Part shown: one piece after another, positions 28,782-37,299 of the stretch
Layout of the letters: every line of letters begins with the position of its first letter
How positions within the stretch are numbered: position 1 is the first letter of the stretch
Assembly (NCBI RefSeq): GCF_004151105.1
Contig: NZ_PHRF01000028.1
Coordinates: 62,001-126,000, forward strand
DNA length: 64,000 bases
Direction: 5' to 3'
Source: Streptomyces sp. L-9-10
Lineage (GTDB): Bacteria > Actinomycetota > Actinomycetes > Streptomycetales > Streptomycetaceae
Notes under the pieces: model-generated
What the model was told of the DNA's origin: nothing
What the model saw: only the letters and a program-made list of their open reading frames with translations
Database searches by the model: none
Made by a program: the position numbers and the translations under genes

Positions 28782-30911
28782 ATGACCACCCACCGCATCC
28801 GCGTCGGCATCGACGTGGGCGGAACCTTCACCGACGCCGTGGCGGTCGACGCCACGACCCTCGAACTGCTGGGGCAGGTGAAGGTTCCCACCAGCCACCA
28901 CCACGAGGACGGCGTCGCCCACGGCATCGTGGAAGCGCTCGGCCGACTGCTGGACCGTACCGGCCACGCCCCTGAGGACGTCGCCTTCCTGGCCCACGGC
29001 ACGACCCAGGCTACCAACGCCCTGCTGGAGGGCGACGTGGCCACCGTCGGACTGATCGGCATCGGCTCCGGTCCCGGCGCCGCGCTCACCCGCAGGCTCG
29101 CCGCCCTCGGCAAGCTCGAACTCACCCCCGGCAAGCGGCTCCCGCTCCACTACGCGCATGTGCCCGACCCCGAGGACACCGCCGCCGTACGGAGCGCGGT
29201 CGACGACGTCGTACGGGAAGGAGCCGAAGTCCTGGTCGCCACGCAGCCGTTCAGCGTGGACCGGCCGGAGGGCGAGGACGCCGTGCTCGACGCGGCCCGC
29301 GGCCGGGACCTGCCGCTGACCGCCGCGCACGAGATCACCTCGCTCTACGGGCTCCACAAGCGGACCCGTACCGCCGTGGTCAACGCGGCGATCCTGCCCC
29401 GGATGCTCGCCACGGCCGATCTGGTCGACGCCTCCATCACCAAGGCGGGGGTCAGCGCACCGCTGATGGTGATGCGCTGCGACGGCGGTGTGATGTCCCT
29501 GGACGAGATGCGCCGCAGACCGCTGCTGACCGTGCTGTCGGGACCCGCGGCGGGGGTGGCGGGCGCCCTGATGCGGGAGCGGATCAGCGAGGGCCTGTTC
29601 CTGGAGACCGGCGGCACCTCCACCGACATCAGTGTCGTACGGCGCGGCAAGGTCGCCGTACGGCACGCCACCATCCTCGGCAAGACGTCCTATCTGTCCG
29701 CGCTGGACGTCAGGACGGTGGGGGTCGGCGGCGGCTCGATGGTGCGGATCGGCGGCGGGAAGGTCACCACGGTGGGTCCGCGCAGCGCGCATATCGCCGG
29801 GCTGCCGTACGCCTGCTTCGCCACCCTCGACGAGCTGCGCGACGCGACCCTCGCCACCGTCAGCCCGATGGACGACGATCCGGCCGACTACGCGGTGCTC
29901 GACGCGGCGGGCGGCCGGTTCGCACTGACCATGACCTGCGCCGCGAACGCCCTGGGACGCGTCCCGGAAGGGGACTTCGCCCGCTGCGACCAGGAGGTGG
30001 CGCGGGCGGCGCTCGCCCCGCTCGCGGCGGCGCTGGGCACCGATGTGGCGACAGCCGCCGCGCGCGTCCTGGACGCGGGCACCGGCCAGGTGAAGTCCGT
30101 GGTGGACGCGATGATCCGCGACTACCGGCTCGACAAGGACACCGCCGTCCTGGTCGGCGGGGGCGGCGGCGCCGCGTCCGTCACCCCGCATCTGGCCGCG
30201 GTCTCCGGCCAGGAGGGCAGGATCGCCCGGCACAGTGAGGTGATCAGCCCCATCGGGGTCGCCCTCGCCCTGGTCCGCGAACAGATCGAACGGATCATCC
30301 CGGGCGCGGGCCAGGAACAGATCCTCGCCGTACGCGCCGAGGCCGAGCGCGCCGTCATCGCCCAGGGCGCGGCGGCCGACGGCGTCGAGGTCGAGGTCAC
30401 CGTCGATCCGCAGACCCACACCGTCCGCGCGGTCGCCACCGGCGCCACCGAACTGCGCACCCAGGACCGCGCCCACCGCGCCGACGCCGACGAACGGCTG
30501 CGTGCCGCCGCCGCGAGCCTCAGGACCGGTCCCGCGGAGGTACGGATCCTGGCGGACACCCCGTCCCACACCGTCTACGGCACCGAAGTGCGCCGCCGGT
30601 TCCGCGCCACCCGCCATCCGGTGCGGGTCGTCGACGCCGACGGCGTCGTACGGCTCCACGCGCCGGACGCCCGCGTCGAGACCACCACCGCCGGCCGCGC
30701 CCCCGAGGTACTGGCCGGGCTGGTGGGCGAGGCCACCTCGTACGGCGACGGCGGCGTCCGGGCCCCCGCGCTGCGCCTCCTCATCGGTGCCAGGATCGCC
30801 GACCTCTCGGGAGTCCTGGACCCGCAGCCGCTGCTGGCCCTCGCCCGGGGCGAACTCCGGGCCCGCGCCGCCGACGAACCGGTCATCGCCGTGCTGGAGG
30901 TCCGGACATGA
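28782..30911 (+). CDS. Hydantoinase/oxoprolinase HyuA-type protein
   Basis: A 709-residue protein of the ATP-dependent hydantoinase/5-oxoprolinase/acetone carboxylase A family. The N-terminal actin-like fold begins RVGIDVGGTFTDAV, followed by AHGTTQATNALLEGD, the domain joint LTVLSGPAAGVAGALM and LFLETGGTSTDISV with VGVGGGSMVRIGGG. The C-terminal part (about 545-709) is less conserved. The start has AAGGAGG upstream. The family normally needs a HyuB-type partner, which is not encoded nearby; a 205-residue unknown protein overlaps by 4 bases instead. It probably hydrolyses ATP to activate an amide or carbonyl substrate, but the substrate is unknown. Confidence 0.87.
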   Translation: MTTHRIRVGIDVGGTFTDAVAVDATTLELLGQVKVPTSHHHEDGVAHGIVEALGRLLDRTGHAPEDVAFLAHGTTQATNALLEGDVATVGLIGIGSGPGAALTRRLAALGKLELTPGKRLPLHYAHVPDPEDTAAVRSAVDDVVREGAEVLVATQPFSVDRPEGEDAVLDAARGRDLPLTAAHEITSLYGLHKRTRTAVVNAAILPRMLATADLVDASITKAGVSAPLMVMRCDGGVMSLDEMRRRPLLTVLSGPAAGVAGALMRERISEGLFLETGGTSTDISVVRRGKVAVRHATILGKTSYLSALDVRTVGVGGGSMVRIGGGKVTTVGPRSAHIAGLPYACFATLDELRDATLATVSPMDDDPADYAVLDAAGGRFALTMTCAANALGRVPEGDFARCDQEVARAALAPLAAALGTDVATAAARVLDAGTGQVKSVVDAMIRDYRLDKDTAVLVGGGGGAASVTPHLAAVSGQEGRIARHSEVISPIGVALALVREQIERIIPGAGQEQILAVRAEAERAVIAQGAAADGVEVEVTVDPQTHTVRAVATGATELRTQDRAHRADADERLRAAAASLRTGPAEVRILADTPSHTVYGTEVRRRFRATRHPVRVVDADGVVRLHAPDARVETTTAGRAPEVLAGLVGEATSYGDGGVRAPALRLLIGARIADLSGVLDPQPLLALARGELRARAADEPVIAVLEVRT

Positions 30912-31525
30912 CCCGTACGGTCACCACCGAGCGGGCCGTCCGCGAACTGGCGGAACTCGACGACATCGAGTTCGCCGTGCGCCTCCTCGCCGCCACCCCC
31001 ACCCAAGAGGGCCGCGATCCTGGACTGCTGCGCCAATGGGCGTACGCCGCCGAGGAGTTCGGCGCGGGGCTCGACCCCGCGCGGTGCACGGCCCGGATCG
31101 TCGAGCGCGACGGCGGTCTGGAACGGGGGCTCATCGCGCGCTACACCTCCCGGCCCCCGGCCGTCGAGCTGTACACCGATACCCTCGCCGCCGCCGAGGA
31201 ACTGGTCGACCGGCTCGGCTGGCGCGACTGGTACCCCGTCGGATCCGTACGCGCCGCCGCCCTCGCCCATGAGGCCGTCCACCAGCGGCTGCACCGCGGA
31301 CCGGCCAAGGCCGCTCTGCGCCGCTCCCTCGGCCATGTCGTGCTGCGCCTCGGCCGCCGCACGGTGTACGGCCATGTCGCGGGCGCCGACGAGATCGCCG
31401 CCCATGCCCACGCCCGCGCGGTCTGCGGTCTGGGCCGCAGCCCGCTGCTGCTGACCGCCGCGCTCGCCGCCACGGCCTCCCCGCACGGAGCCGCCGCGGC
31501 CCACCCGCACGGAAGAGAGAAGTAA
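30908..31525 (+). CDS. Protein of unknown function coupled to the HyuA-type gene
   Basis: I do not recognise this 205-residue soluble protein. It starts with a helical segment (ERAVRELAELDDIEFAVRLL), has aromatic motifs GWRDWYPVGSVRAAALAHE and ARYTSRPPAVELYTD, and ends Ala/His-rich (PHGAAAAHPHGREK), which might bind metal. There is no signal peptide or membrane helix. The ATGA overlap with the HyuA-type gene shows tight coupling, and the transporter gene starts 5 bases after it. It may be an accessory or replacement subunit for the missing HyuB partner (inference). Confidence 0.75.
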   Translation: MTRTVTTERAVRELAELDDIEFAVRLLAATPTQEGRDPGLLRQWAYAAEEFGAGLDPARCTARIVERDGGLERGLIARYTSRPPAVELYTDTLAAAEELVDRLGWRDWYPVGSVRAAALAHEAVHQRLHRGPAKAALRRSLGHVVLRLGRRTVYGHVAGADEIAAHAHARAVCGLGRSPLLLTAALAATASPHGAAAAHPHGREK

Positions 31526-31529
31526 CGCC

Positions 31530-32810
31530 ATGGGCGTCGTCATTCTGCTGATCATGGCGGCCGGGGTGGCCGCGATGCTGACCCGCAAACTCCCCACGGC
31601 CTTCGCGCTCGTCCTGCTGGCCGTCGCCATCGCGCTGGTCGCCGGCGCCCCGGCGACCGGCGAGAACAGTGTGCTGGACACGGTGCTCCAGGAGGGCGCC
31701 CCCACGCTCGCCGCCACCATGATCGCCATCCTGCTGGGCTCCTGGCTCGGCAGACTGCTCGACGAGACCGGGATCGCGGGCACGCTCGTCCGTAAGATCG
31801 TCGAATTCGGCGGCGACCGGCCCGTGGTGGTCGCCCTCGGCGTACTGGCCGTCTCCACCCTGGTCGGTACCGTCACGGGCTCGGCGCCGGCCGCGATGCT
31901 CGCCGGGATCATCGGCATCCCCGCGATGATCGCCGTCGGCATCCCGAAGGTCACCGCCGCGGGCACGATTCTGATGGGCATCGCCGCCGGTATGCCCTTC
32001 GAACTGCCCGTCTGGCAGTTCTTCTCCAGCGCGCTGGAACTGCCCGTCCCGACCGTGCGCGGCTTCATGATCAAACTGTTTCCGTTCGCACTGGCCGCGG
32101 CGGTCCTGTTCGTCCTCATCGAGACCCGCCGCAAGGGCGTCGAGCACGCCTGGTCCCTCAAGTCCGTCCCGGAGAAGCCGCTCTCACGCCGTCAGCGGCT
32201 CGGTGACGCGCCCTGGTACGCGCTGCTCACCCCGGCCGTGCCCCTGATCCTCGCGCTCGGCCTCGACGTGGCCATCGTGCCCTCGCTGCTGGCGGGCGTG
32301 ATGTACGCACTGGTCACCACGACCCGGCCGGGGGAGATGAACAAGCGGCTGCTGCGCACGCTCTACAGCGGTTTCGAGATCGCCGCCGCGCCGATCGCGC
32401 TGTTCATCGCCATCGGGATCCTGCTGGCCGCGGTGAAGCTGCCGGGCGCGGTGGAGGCACTGGAACCGCTGGTGAAGGCGGTCAGCCCGCAGAACCCCGT
32501 GCTGTTCGTCCTCGTCTTCACCCTGCTGGTACCGCTCTGTCTCTACCGGGGCCCGCTCAATGTGTTCGGCCTCGGCGCGGGCATCGCCGGGGTGCTCATC
32601 GCCACCGGGATCTACCCGGCCGTGGCGGTGCTCGGCCTGGCCACCTCGTACAACCAGGTCTTCGGTGTGGCCGACCCGACCAGCACCCAGACGGTGTGGA
32701 GCGCGCAGTACGCGGGCGTCACCCCGCAGCAGGTGATGGCGCGCACGCTGCCGTATGTCTGGCTCGTCGCGCTCGGCGGATTCATCGTCACCGCCGCGAC
32801 GTACCTCTGA
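31530..32810 (+). CDS. Carboxylate transporter of the ion-transporter superfamily
   Basis: A 426-residue integral membrane protein with about 11-12 hydrophobic segments in two repeats. Segments such as LGVLAVSTLVGTVTGSAPAA and GIAAGMPFELPVWQFFSSAL resemble CitMHS, GntP and C4-dicarboxylate carriers of the IT superfamily, which move organic acids with H+ or Na+. It is the last gene of the HyuA cluster, 5 bases after the unknown protein. The likely role is uptake of the acidic or cyclic substrate processed by the neighbouring enzymes (inference). The last codons lie in the first copy of a 20-bp tandem duplication. Confidence 0.75.
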   Translation: MGVVILLIMAAGVAAMLTRKLPTAFALVLLAVAIALVAGAPATGENSVLDTVLQEGAPTLAATMIAILLGSWLGRLLDETGIAGTLVRKIVEFGGDRPVVVALGVLAVSTLVGTVTGSAPAAMLAGIIGIPAMIAVGIPKVTAAGTILMGIAAGMPFELPVWQFFSSALELPVPTVRGFMIKLFPFALAAAVLFVLIETRRKGVEHAWSLKSVPEKPLSRRQRLGDAPWYALLTPAVPLILALGLDVAIVPSLLAGVMYALVTTTRPGEMNKRLLRTLYSGFEIAAAPIALFIAIGILLAAVKLPGAVEALEPLVKAVSPQNPVLFVLVFTLLVPLCLYRGPLNVFGLGAGIAGVLIATGIYPAVAVLGLATSYNQVFGVADPTSTQTVWSAQYAGVTPQQVMARTLPYVWLVALGGFIVTAATYL

Positions 32811-32840
32811 CGACCCCCATGTACCTCTGACGACCCCCAT
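32801..32840. repeat. Perfect 20-bp tandem duplication
   Basis: The 20 bases 32801-32820 are repeated exactly at 32821-32840. The first copy carries the last three codons and stop of the transporter gene, so a second copy of that stop follows. This looks like a recent slippage or duplication event. It lies 32 bases before the next start. Confidence 0.9.
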
Positions 32841-32871
32841 GCTCCTGACACTCACTGGGACGGAGAACCTC

Positions 32872-33873
32872 ATGACCGAGCCGCAGAATCCGAGCCGCCG
32901 TATCTTCCTGCGCGGCGCCGTCGCCACCTCGGCCGTACTGGCGGCGGGCGTCGGGACCGCGCCGGGCGCCGCCGCGGCCCCCGGCGGTTTCCCCGACTAC
33001 CGTTATGTCAAAACCCTGCTGACGCCCTCTCAGCTGAAGTACAACCCCACCGGCGAGATCATCTTCCCGTGCATCCGGGGGACCGCGGGCCGGATCGCGG
33101 GCGCGCTGGGCCGCTACTACCTCTACTACGCGCCGCACGACGCGCCCGGCGGTATCTGCCTGGCGTACGGCGACTCCCTGGAAGGCCCGTTCACGGAGTA
33201 CCCGGCCAATCCGCTGGTCTCCCGCACCTGGCAGCCCCACTACTCCGTCAGCCATGTCTCGTCCCCGCACGTCCTGTGGAACGAGGACGCCAAGGAGATG
33301 TGGCTCTACTTCCACGGCGAGAACACCACCACGAGGCTCGCCCGCTCCAAGGACGGCATCACCTTCACCTACGACAAGGTCGTCCTGTCGACCTCGATGC
33401 TGCCCGCCGGGTCCACGGAGGCCTCGTACGCACGGGTCTTCGCCCATGACCTGCCGTCGAGGAACGCCCGCTACGTCATGCTCTTCATGCTCAACAACAC
33501 CACCAACCACCGTGATATCGCCTGGGGCTGGTCACCGGACGGCCGGAACTGGACCTTCGACCAGACACCGCTCGTACGCCACTCGGACGTCGGCGCGGTC
33601 AATGTCGGCGGCCCGCATCTGCTGACCCGGAACGGCAGCACGTATGTCGTCTACAACAAGGACAAGGAGAGCGGCGGCGACCTCATGATCACGGAGGTCG
33701 GCAACGACTTCACGCGCCGACAGCACCTCGGCGTCTTCTACAACTCCGCCGCCGGCGCCCCGGACAACGGCCGCAGCGCCGCTCCGAGCTTCGGTACGCA
33801 GGGCGGAGTGCCGTACATGGTCTACGAGGCGGGGGAGCGGCTCGCCGGATCGATCGCCGTCGCCCGCGGATAG
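32872..33873 (+). CDS. Secreted five-bladed propeller glycosidase-like protein
   Basis: A 333-residue Tat-exported protein (RRIFLRGAVATSAVLAAG, then AAAA). The mature part has repeating blades of the type seen in GH43/GH117-like and related beta-fructosidase folds: RYYLYYAPHDAPGGICLAYG, SPHVLWNEDAKEMWLYFHGE, LARSKDGITFTYDKVVLS, IAWGWSPDGRNWTFDQTPL and GGPHLLTRNGSTYVVYNKDK. A catalytic Asp/Glu set cannot be assigned with confidence. The gene follows the transporter but has its own ribosome site. It is probably involved in extracellular sugar processing or recognition. Confidence 0.72.
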   Translation: MTEPQNPSRRIFLRGAVATSAVLAAGVGTAPGAAAAPGGFPDYRYVKTLLTPSQLKYNPTGEIIFPCIRGTAGRIAGALGRYYLYYAPHDAPGGICLAYGDSLEGPFTEYPANPLVSRTWQPHYSVSHVSSPHVLWNEDAKEMWLYFHGENTTTRLARSKDGITFTYDKVVLSTSMLPAGSTEASYARVFAHDLPSRNARYVMLFMLNNTTNHRDIAWGWSPDGRNWTFDQTPLVRHSDVGAVNVGGPHLLTRNGSTYVVYNKDKESGGDLMITEVGNDFTRRQHLGVFYNSAAGAPDNGRSAAPSFGTQGGVPYMVYEAGERLAGSIAVARG

Positions 33874-33877
33874 CGCG

Positions 33878-33921
33878 CGCCGGTACGGGACCCGGCCACC
33901 GAGCCGGGTCCCGTACCGGCG
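33878..33921. terminator. Bidirectional terminator, 19-bp stem
   Basis: Perfect arms 33878-33896 and 33903-33921 around the loop CACCGA lie between two convergent stops (33873 and 33931). This is one of the strongest hairpins in the window and probably ends both transcripts. It also sits at the right end of the segment that appears inverted. Confidence 0.8.
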
Positions 33922-33930
33922 GCCGCCCGC

Positions 33931-35094
33931 TCACGCGTCCGACACCGAGTCGAAGTCGACCTCGTCGCGCCCGATGCCCTGGGCGTCCGCGTCCACCGAG
34001 CGGCGCAGCGCCTCGTGCAGCTTCGCCGGGGTCAGCACCCCGGCGAAGCGTGCCCCTTCCAGCACCGCCACCCACCCCGCGTCATGCTGGAGCATCTCGC
34101 TGAACGCCTGCTTCAGCGGGGACCCGAGCGGTACCCACGCCTCCATCCGGCGGGCCAGATCACCGACCGAGCCCCGCTCCCGGGCCTGCGCCAGCGCGTC
34201 GGCGGAGACCCAGCCGTGCAGTTCGCCGTCCCCGTTCAGCACCACCGCCCAGCGGGCCCGCTGGGCGCGCATCCGCGCCGCCGCGTCCCGGGCGGGCTCA
34301 TCGGTCCTCGCGACCGGCGGCTGCTCCAGATCGGCCGGCTCGACGGCGGTCACCGAGAGCCGTTTCAACCCCCGGTCCGCGCCGACGAACCGGGCCACAT
34401 AGGGCGTGGCGGGGGTGCCGAGAACCGCCCCCGGCCTGTCGTACTGCTCGATACGGCCCTCCCCGTACACCGCGATACGGTCCCCCATCCGCACCGCCTC
34501 CTCGATGTCGTGCGTCACCAGCAGCACCGTCTTGCGCACCGTCGCCTGGAGCTTCAGGAACTCGTTCTGAAGCCGTTCGCGCACCACCGGGTCCACCGCG
34601 CCGAACGGCTCGTCCATCAGCAGCACCGGGGGATCGGCGGCCAGAGCGCGCGCCACGCCCACCCGCTGGCGCTGCCCGCCCGACAGCTGCGCCGGGTAGC
34701 GCGGACCGTACGTCGCCGGGTCGAGCCCCACCAGTTCGAGCAGTTCCGCCGCCCGTTCGCGCGCCTTGGCCTTCTTCCAGCCGATCAGGGCGGGCACGGT
34801 CGCGGTGTTGTCGAGGACCGTCCGGTGCGGGAAGAGCCCCACCTGCTGGATGACATAACCGATCCGGCGGCGCAACTGGACCGGGTCGACCCCCGAGATG
34901 TCCCGGCCCTCCACGAAGATACGGCCCGAGGTGGGCTCGATCAGCCGGTTAACCATCATCATGGTGGTCGTCTTGCCGCAGCCGGAAGGGCCCACCAGCG
35001 TCACCAGTTCGCCCTCGTCGACGTCGAAGGAGAGCTCGTCAACGGCGGCCGTTCCGTCCGGGTAGACCTTGCTGACCTGCTCGAACCGGATCAT
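33931..35094 (-). CDS. Betaine/choline-type ABC transporter ATP-binding protein with CBS pair
   Basis: A 387-residue ATPase of the OpuCA/ProV class. Walker A is GPSGCGKTT, the signature LSGGQRQRVGVARAL, and Walker B VLLMDEPFGAVD, followed by the H-loop TVLLVTHDIEEAV. The C-terminal third (about 260-375) holds a CBS-type regulatory pair (RARWAVVLNGDGELHGWV, DAGWVAVLEGARFAGVLTPA), used in relatives to sense ionic strength or nucleotides. No permease is adjacent. The only matching permeases and binding protein are at 18365-20666 on the other strand, so these four genes probably form one importer. A 4x23-bp repeat lies upstream. Confidence 0.92.
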   Translation of the reverse strand: MIRFEQVSKVYPDGTAAVDELSFDVDEGELVTLVGPSGCGKTTTMMMVNRLIEPTSGRIFVEGRDISGVDPVQLRRRIGYVIQQVGLFPHRTVLDNTATVPALIGWKKAKARERAAELLELVGLDPATYGPRYPAQLSGGQRQRVGVARALAADPPVLLMDEPFGAVDPVVRERLQNEFLKLQATVRKTVLLVTHDIEEAVRMGDRIAVYGEGRIEQYDRPGAVLGTPATPYVARFVGADRGLKRLSVTAVEPADLEQPPVARTDEPARDAAARMRAQRARWAVVLNGDGELHGWVSADALAQARERGSVGDLARRMEAWVPLGSPLKQAFSEMLQHDAGWVAVLEGARFAGVLTPAKLHEALRRSVDADAQGIGRDEVDFDSVSDA

Positions 35095-35130
35095 GACCTC
35101 ACGCTAGGAGCGGGCGGGCCGCCGCGCGCG

Positions 35131-35222
35131 CGGACCGGGACTGTCCGGGGACGCGGACCGGGACCGTCCGGGGACGCGGACCGGGACCGTCCGGGGACGC
35201 GGGCCGGGACCGTCCGGGGAAC
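35131..35222. repeat. Four tandem 23-bp repeats upstream of the betaine-type ATPase
   Basis: Units start at 35131, 35154, 35177 and 35200, each close to CGGACCGGGACCGTCCGGGG plus three bases. Copies 2 and 3 are identical; copies 1 and 4 differ by one to three bases. Each unit contains a small inverted repeat (CGGAC...GTCCG). The array lies 37-128 bases upstream of the minus-strand ATPase start, in its promoter region, and fills much of a 331-base gene-free gap. Confidence 0.85.
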
Positions 35223-35310
35223 CGCGTACCCGCCGCACCGCGCTGAACGGAGACGCTCCCGTGGCCGTACAGGTCGTCACACGCCATCACGGGCCGGGGC
35301 GAGCCCGAAC

Positions 35311-35353
35311 GGGACGGTCCGAGCGGGACGGTCCTGAGCGGGGCGGTCTCCGC
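35311..35353. repeat. Short degenerate GGGACGGTCC repeats
   Basis: Three units of 14-15 bases (GGGACGGTCCGAGC at 35311, GGGACGGTCCTGAGC at 35325, GGGGCGGTCTCCGC at 35340) lie about 70-115 bases before the proline iminopeptidase start. They share the GGGAC-GTCC core of the 23-bp repeats to the left. No other feature is clear in the rest of the 35223-35425 gap. Confidence 0.5.
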
Positions 35354-35425
35354 CCGGCCGTGGCCCGTGTGCTGAACTGTCCGGCGTGACTGCCCCGGAA
35401 GGGGCGAGCGAGAACAGGAGCACCC

Positions 35426-36724
35426 TTGACCAGCTACCGTCAGCCCGGCGTTGTCCTCACCGACCACCGCTTCACGGTCCCGCTGGACCACGGCGATCCG
35501 TCGGGGGAGCGGATCGAGCTGTTCGCCCGCGAAGTCGTCGCGAGCGCACGGACGGAGGCCGATCTGCCCTGGCTGGTGTACCTGGAGGGCGGTCCCGGTT
35601 TCGGCGCGCGCCGGTTCATCGGCCGGCAGGCGTGGCTCGGCCGCGCCCTGAAGGAGTTCCGGGTACTGCTCCTCGACCAGCGCGGCACCGGCCTCTCCAC
35701 CCCCGTCAACCGGCAGACCCTGCCCCTGCACGGTGACCCGCGGGGGCAGGCGGACTATCTCGCGCACTTCCGCGCCGACTCGATCGTGCGGGACTGCGAG
35801 ACGATACGTCCGCTGCTGACCGGCGGTGCCCCGTGGACCGTGCTCGGCCAGAGCTTCGGCGGTTTCTGCGCCACCCACTACCTCTCCACCGCCCCCGAGG
35901 GCCTGGAGACCGTGCTGATCACCGGTGGACTGCCCTCGCTGGACGCCACGGCCGACGAGGTCTACCGCGCCGCGTACCCGCGGATCGCGCGCAAGGTGGA
36001 GGCGTTCTACGCCCGCTATCCGCAGGACATCGGCGCGGCCCGCCGGATCGCGAAGTATCTGGCCGAGCACCGGCCCGTACTTCCCACCGGCTACGTCCTC
36101 ACGCCCGAGGCGTTCCAGTCCCTGGGGATCATGCTCGGCGGCGGGGACGGCGGCCATCAGCTGCACTATCTGCTGGAGAACGCCTTCGTCCGCACGCCGA
36201 AGGGCCCGGTGCTCTCCGACGCGTTCCAGGAGAGCGTGGCCACCGCACTCTCGTTCGCCGGGCATCCGCTGTACGCCGTGCTCCACGAGGCGATCTACGG
36301 CCAGGACGGCCGGCCGACCCAGTGGGCCGCCGAGCGGGTGCGCGGTGAGTTCGCGCGGTTCGACGCGGCCAAGACCCTCGCCGGGGAAGGGCCGTTGTAC
36401 TTCACGGGAGAGACCATCCACCCCTGGCACTTCGACTCCGACCCCGCACTCCGCCCGCTGCGCGAGGTCGCCGAGCTGATCGCGGCCCGTACCGACTGGG
36501 TCCCGCTCTACGACCCGGCCCGGCTGGCCGCCAACGAGGTGCCGGTCGCCGCGGCCGTCTACCACGACGACATGTACGTCGACACGGAACACTCCCTGCG
36601 CACCGCGCGCGCGATCCGGGGGCTGCGGACGTGGGTGACGGACGAGTACGAGCACGACGGAGTGCGGGCGGGCGGTCCGCATGTCCTGGACCGGCTGCTC
36701 GCGCTCGTGCGGGACGAGGGCTAG
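35426..36724 (+). CDS. pip: Proline iminopeptidase-type alpha/beta hydrolase (S33)
   Basis: A 432-residue serine peptidase that removes N-terminal proline from peptides. The oxyanion region is YLEGGPGFGARR, the proton-relay segment LLDQRGTGLSTP, the nucleophile elbow GQSFGG, and the catalytic His probably lies in DEYEHDGVRAGG near the end. The length suits the larger Xaa-Pro/proline iminopeptidase subfamily. It starts at TTG 35426 with CAGGAG about 7 bases upstream, an uncommon start codon. It is cytoplasmic and alone in its transcription unit. Confidence 0.9.
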   Translation: MTSYRQPGVVLTDHRFTVPLDHGDPSGERIELFAREVVASARTEADLPWLVYLEGGPGFGARRFIGRQAWLGRALKEFRVLLLDQRGTGLSTPVNRQTLPLHGDPRGQADYLAHFRADSIVRDCETIRPLLTGGAPWTVLGQSFGGFCATHYLSTAPEGLETVLITGGLPSLDATADEVYRAAYPRIARKVEAFYARYPQDIGAARRIAKYLAEHRPVLPTGYVLTPEAFQSLGIMLGGGDGGHQLHYLLENAFVRTPKGPVLSDAFQESVATALSFAGHPLYAVLHEAIYGQDGRPTQWAAERVRGEFARFDAAKTLAGEGPLYFTGETIHPWHFDSDPALRPLREVAELIAARTDWVPLYDPARLAANEVPVAAAVYHDDMYVDTEHSLRTARAIRGLRTWVTDEYEHDGVRAGGPHVLDRLLALVRDEG

Positions 36725-36917
36725 GCGACTGAATTGGACGACTGAATCCGAGGTGGGGACTGCCTCCGCGCCCGTCGTACCAGGTCAGGGCCCGGCCCGC
36801 CGGACTCACCGAGCGGATGCCGGGCGCCGGGTGGACAATGACCCGCAGGGGACCGGCGCCCTGCCGCGTGCGAAGCCGGAGGGAGCGGGTGGATCCCGAA
36901 CGCGGGAGGTGGTTGGC

Positions 36918-37175
36918 ATGTTGCTGCCGGACAGACATCTGGTGGCCGATCTGCTGGCCCGGTACCGGGCCTGGGAACGGCTGGTGCTCGCCGATCCGCT
37001 CGACGAGGAGACACGCGGACGGTTCGAGGACGTGGCGTACACCCTCTGTGTGCTGATGGGACAGCGCACCGCACGTGAGGCGATCTGGCAGGCGGAGGCG
37101 TATCTGCGCAGGATCAGGCCCGTTCCGCTGTTCCCGGACGGAACGCCGTCCGTCGCGCCGGGAGTCAAGCCGTAG
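36918..37175 (+). CDS. DUF5133 small protein
   Basis: An 85-residue helical protein. The opening MLLPDRHLVADLLARYRAWE and the core GRFEDVAYTLCVLMGQRTAR match the DUF5133 family, common in Streptomyces in several copies and of unknown function. GGAGGT lies 7 bases before the ATG. No membrane segment or catalytic motif is visible. It stands alone between the iminopeptidase and the XRE-cupin regulator, with a short AAAGCGGCAGA-type direct repeat (37188-37218) after its stop. Confidence 0.82.
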   Translation: MLLPDRHLVADLLARYRAWERLVLADPLDEETRGRFEDVAYTLCVLMGQRTAREAIWQAEAYLRRIRPVPLFPDGTPSVAPGVKP

Positions 37176-37299
37176 AAGCCGCGAAAGCGGCAGAGGCTGC
37201 GAAAGCGGCAGAAGCCGTAGGGTCCGATCATCCGGGTCGCCACCGTGGCGGCCCGGCAAGTCCTGTTGCCGATCCGGCAATCGATGATGCAATGGGGCC

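Noticed and set aside
28743..30659. Long minus-strand open frame antisense to the HyuA-type gene
   Set aside because: Composition typical of a GC shadow; the HyuA protein is conserved along the same stretch.
35131..35222. CRISPR-like array
   Set aside because: The 23-bp units are contiguous with no spacers, and no cas gene is in the window.
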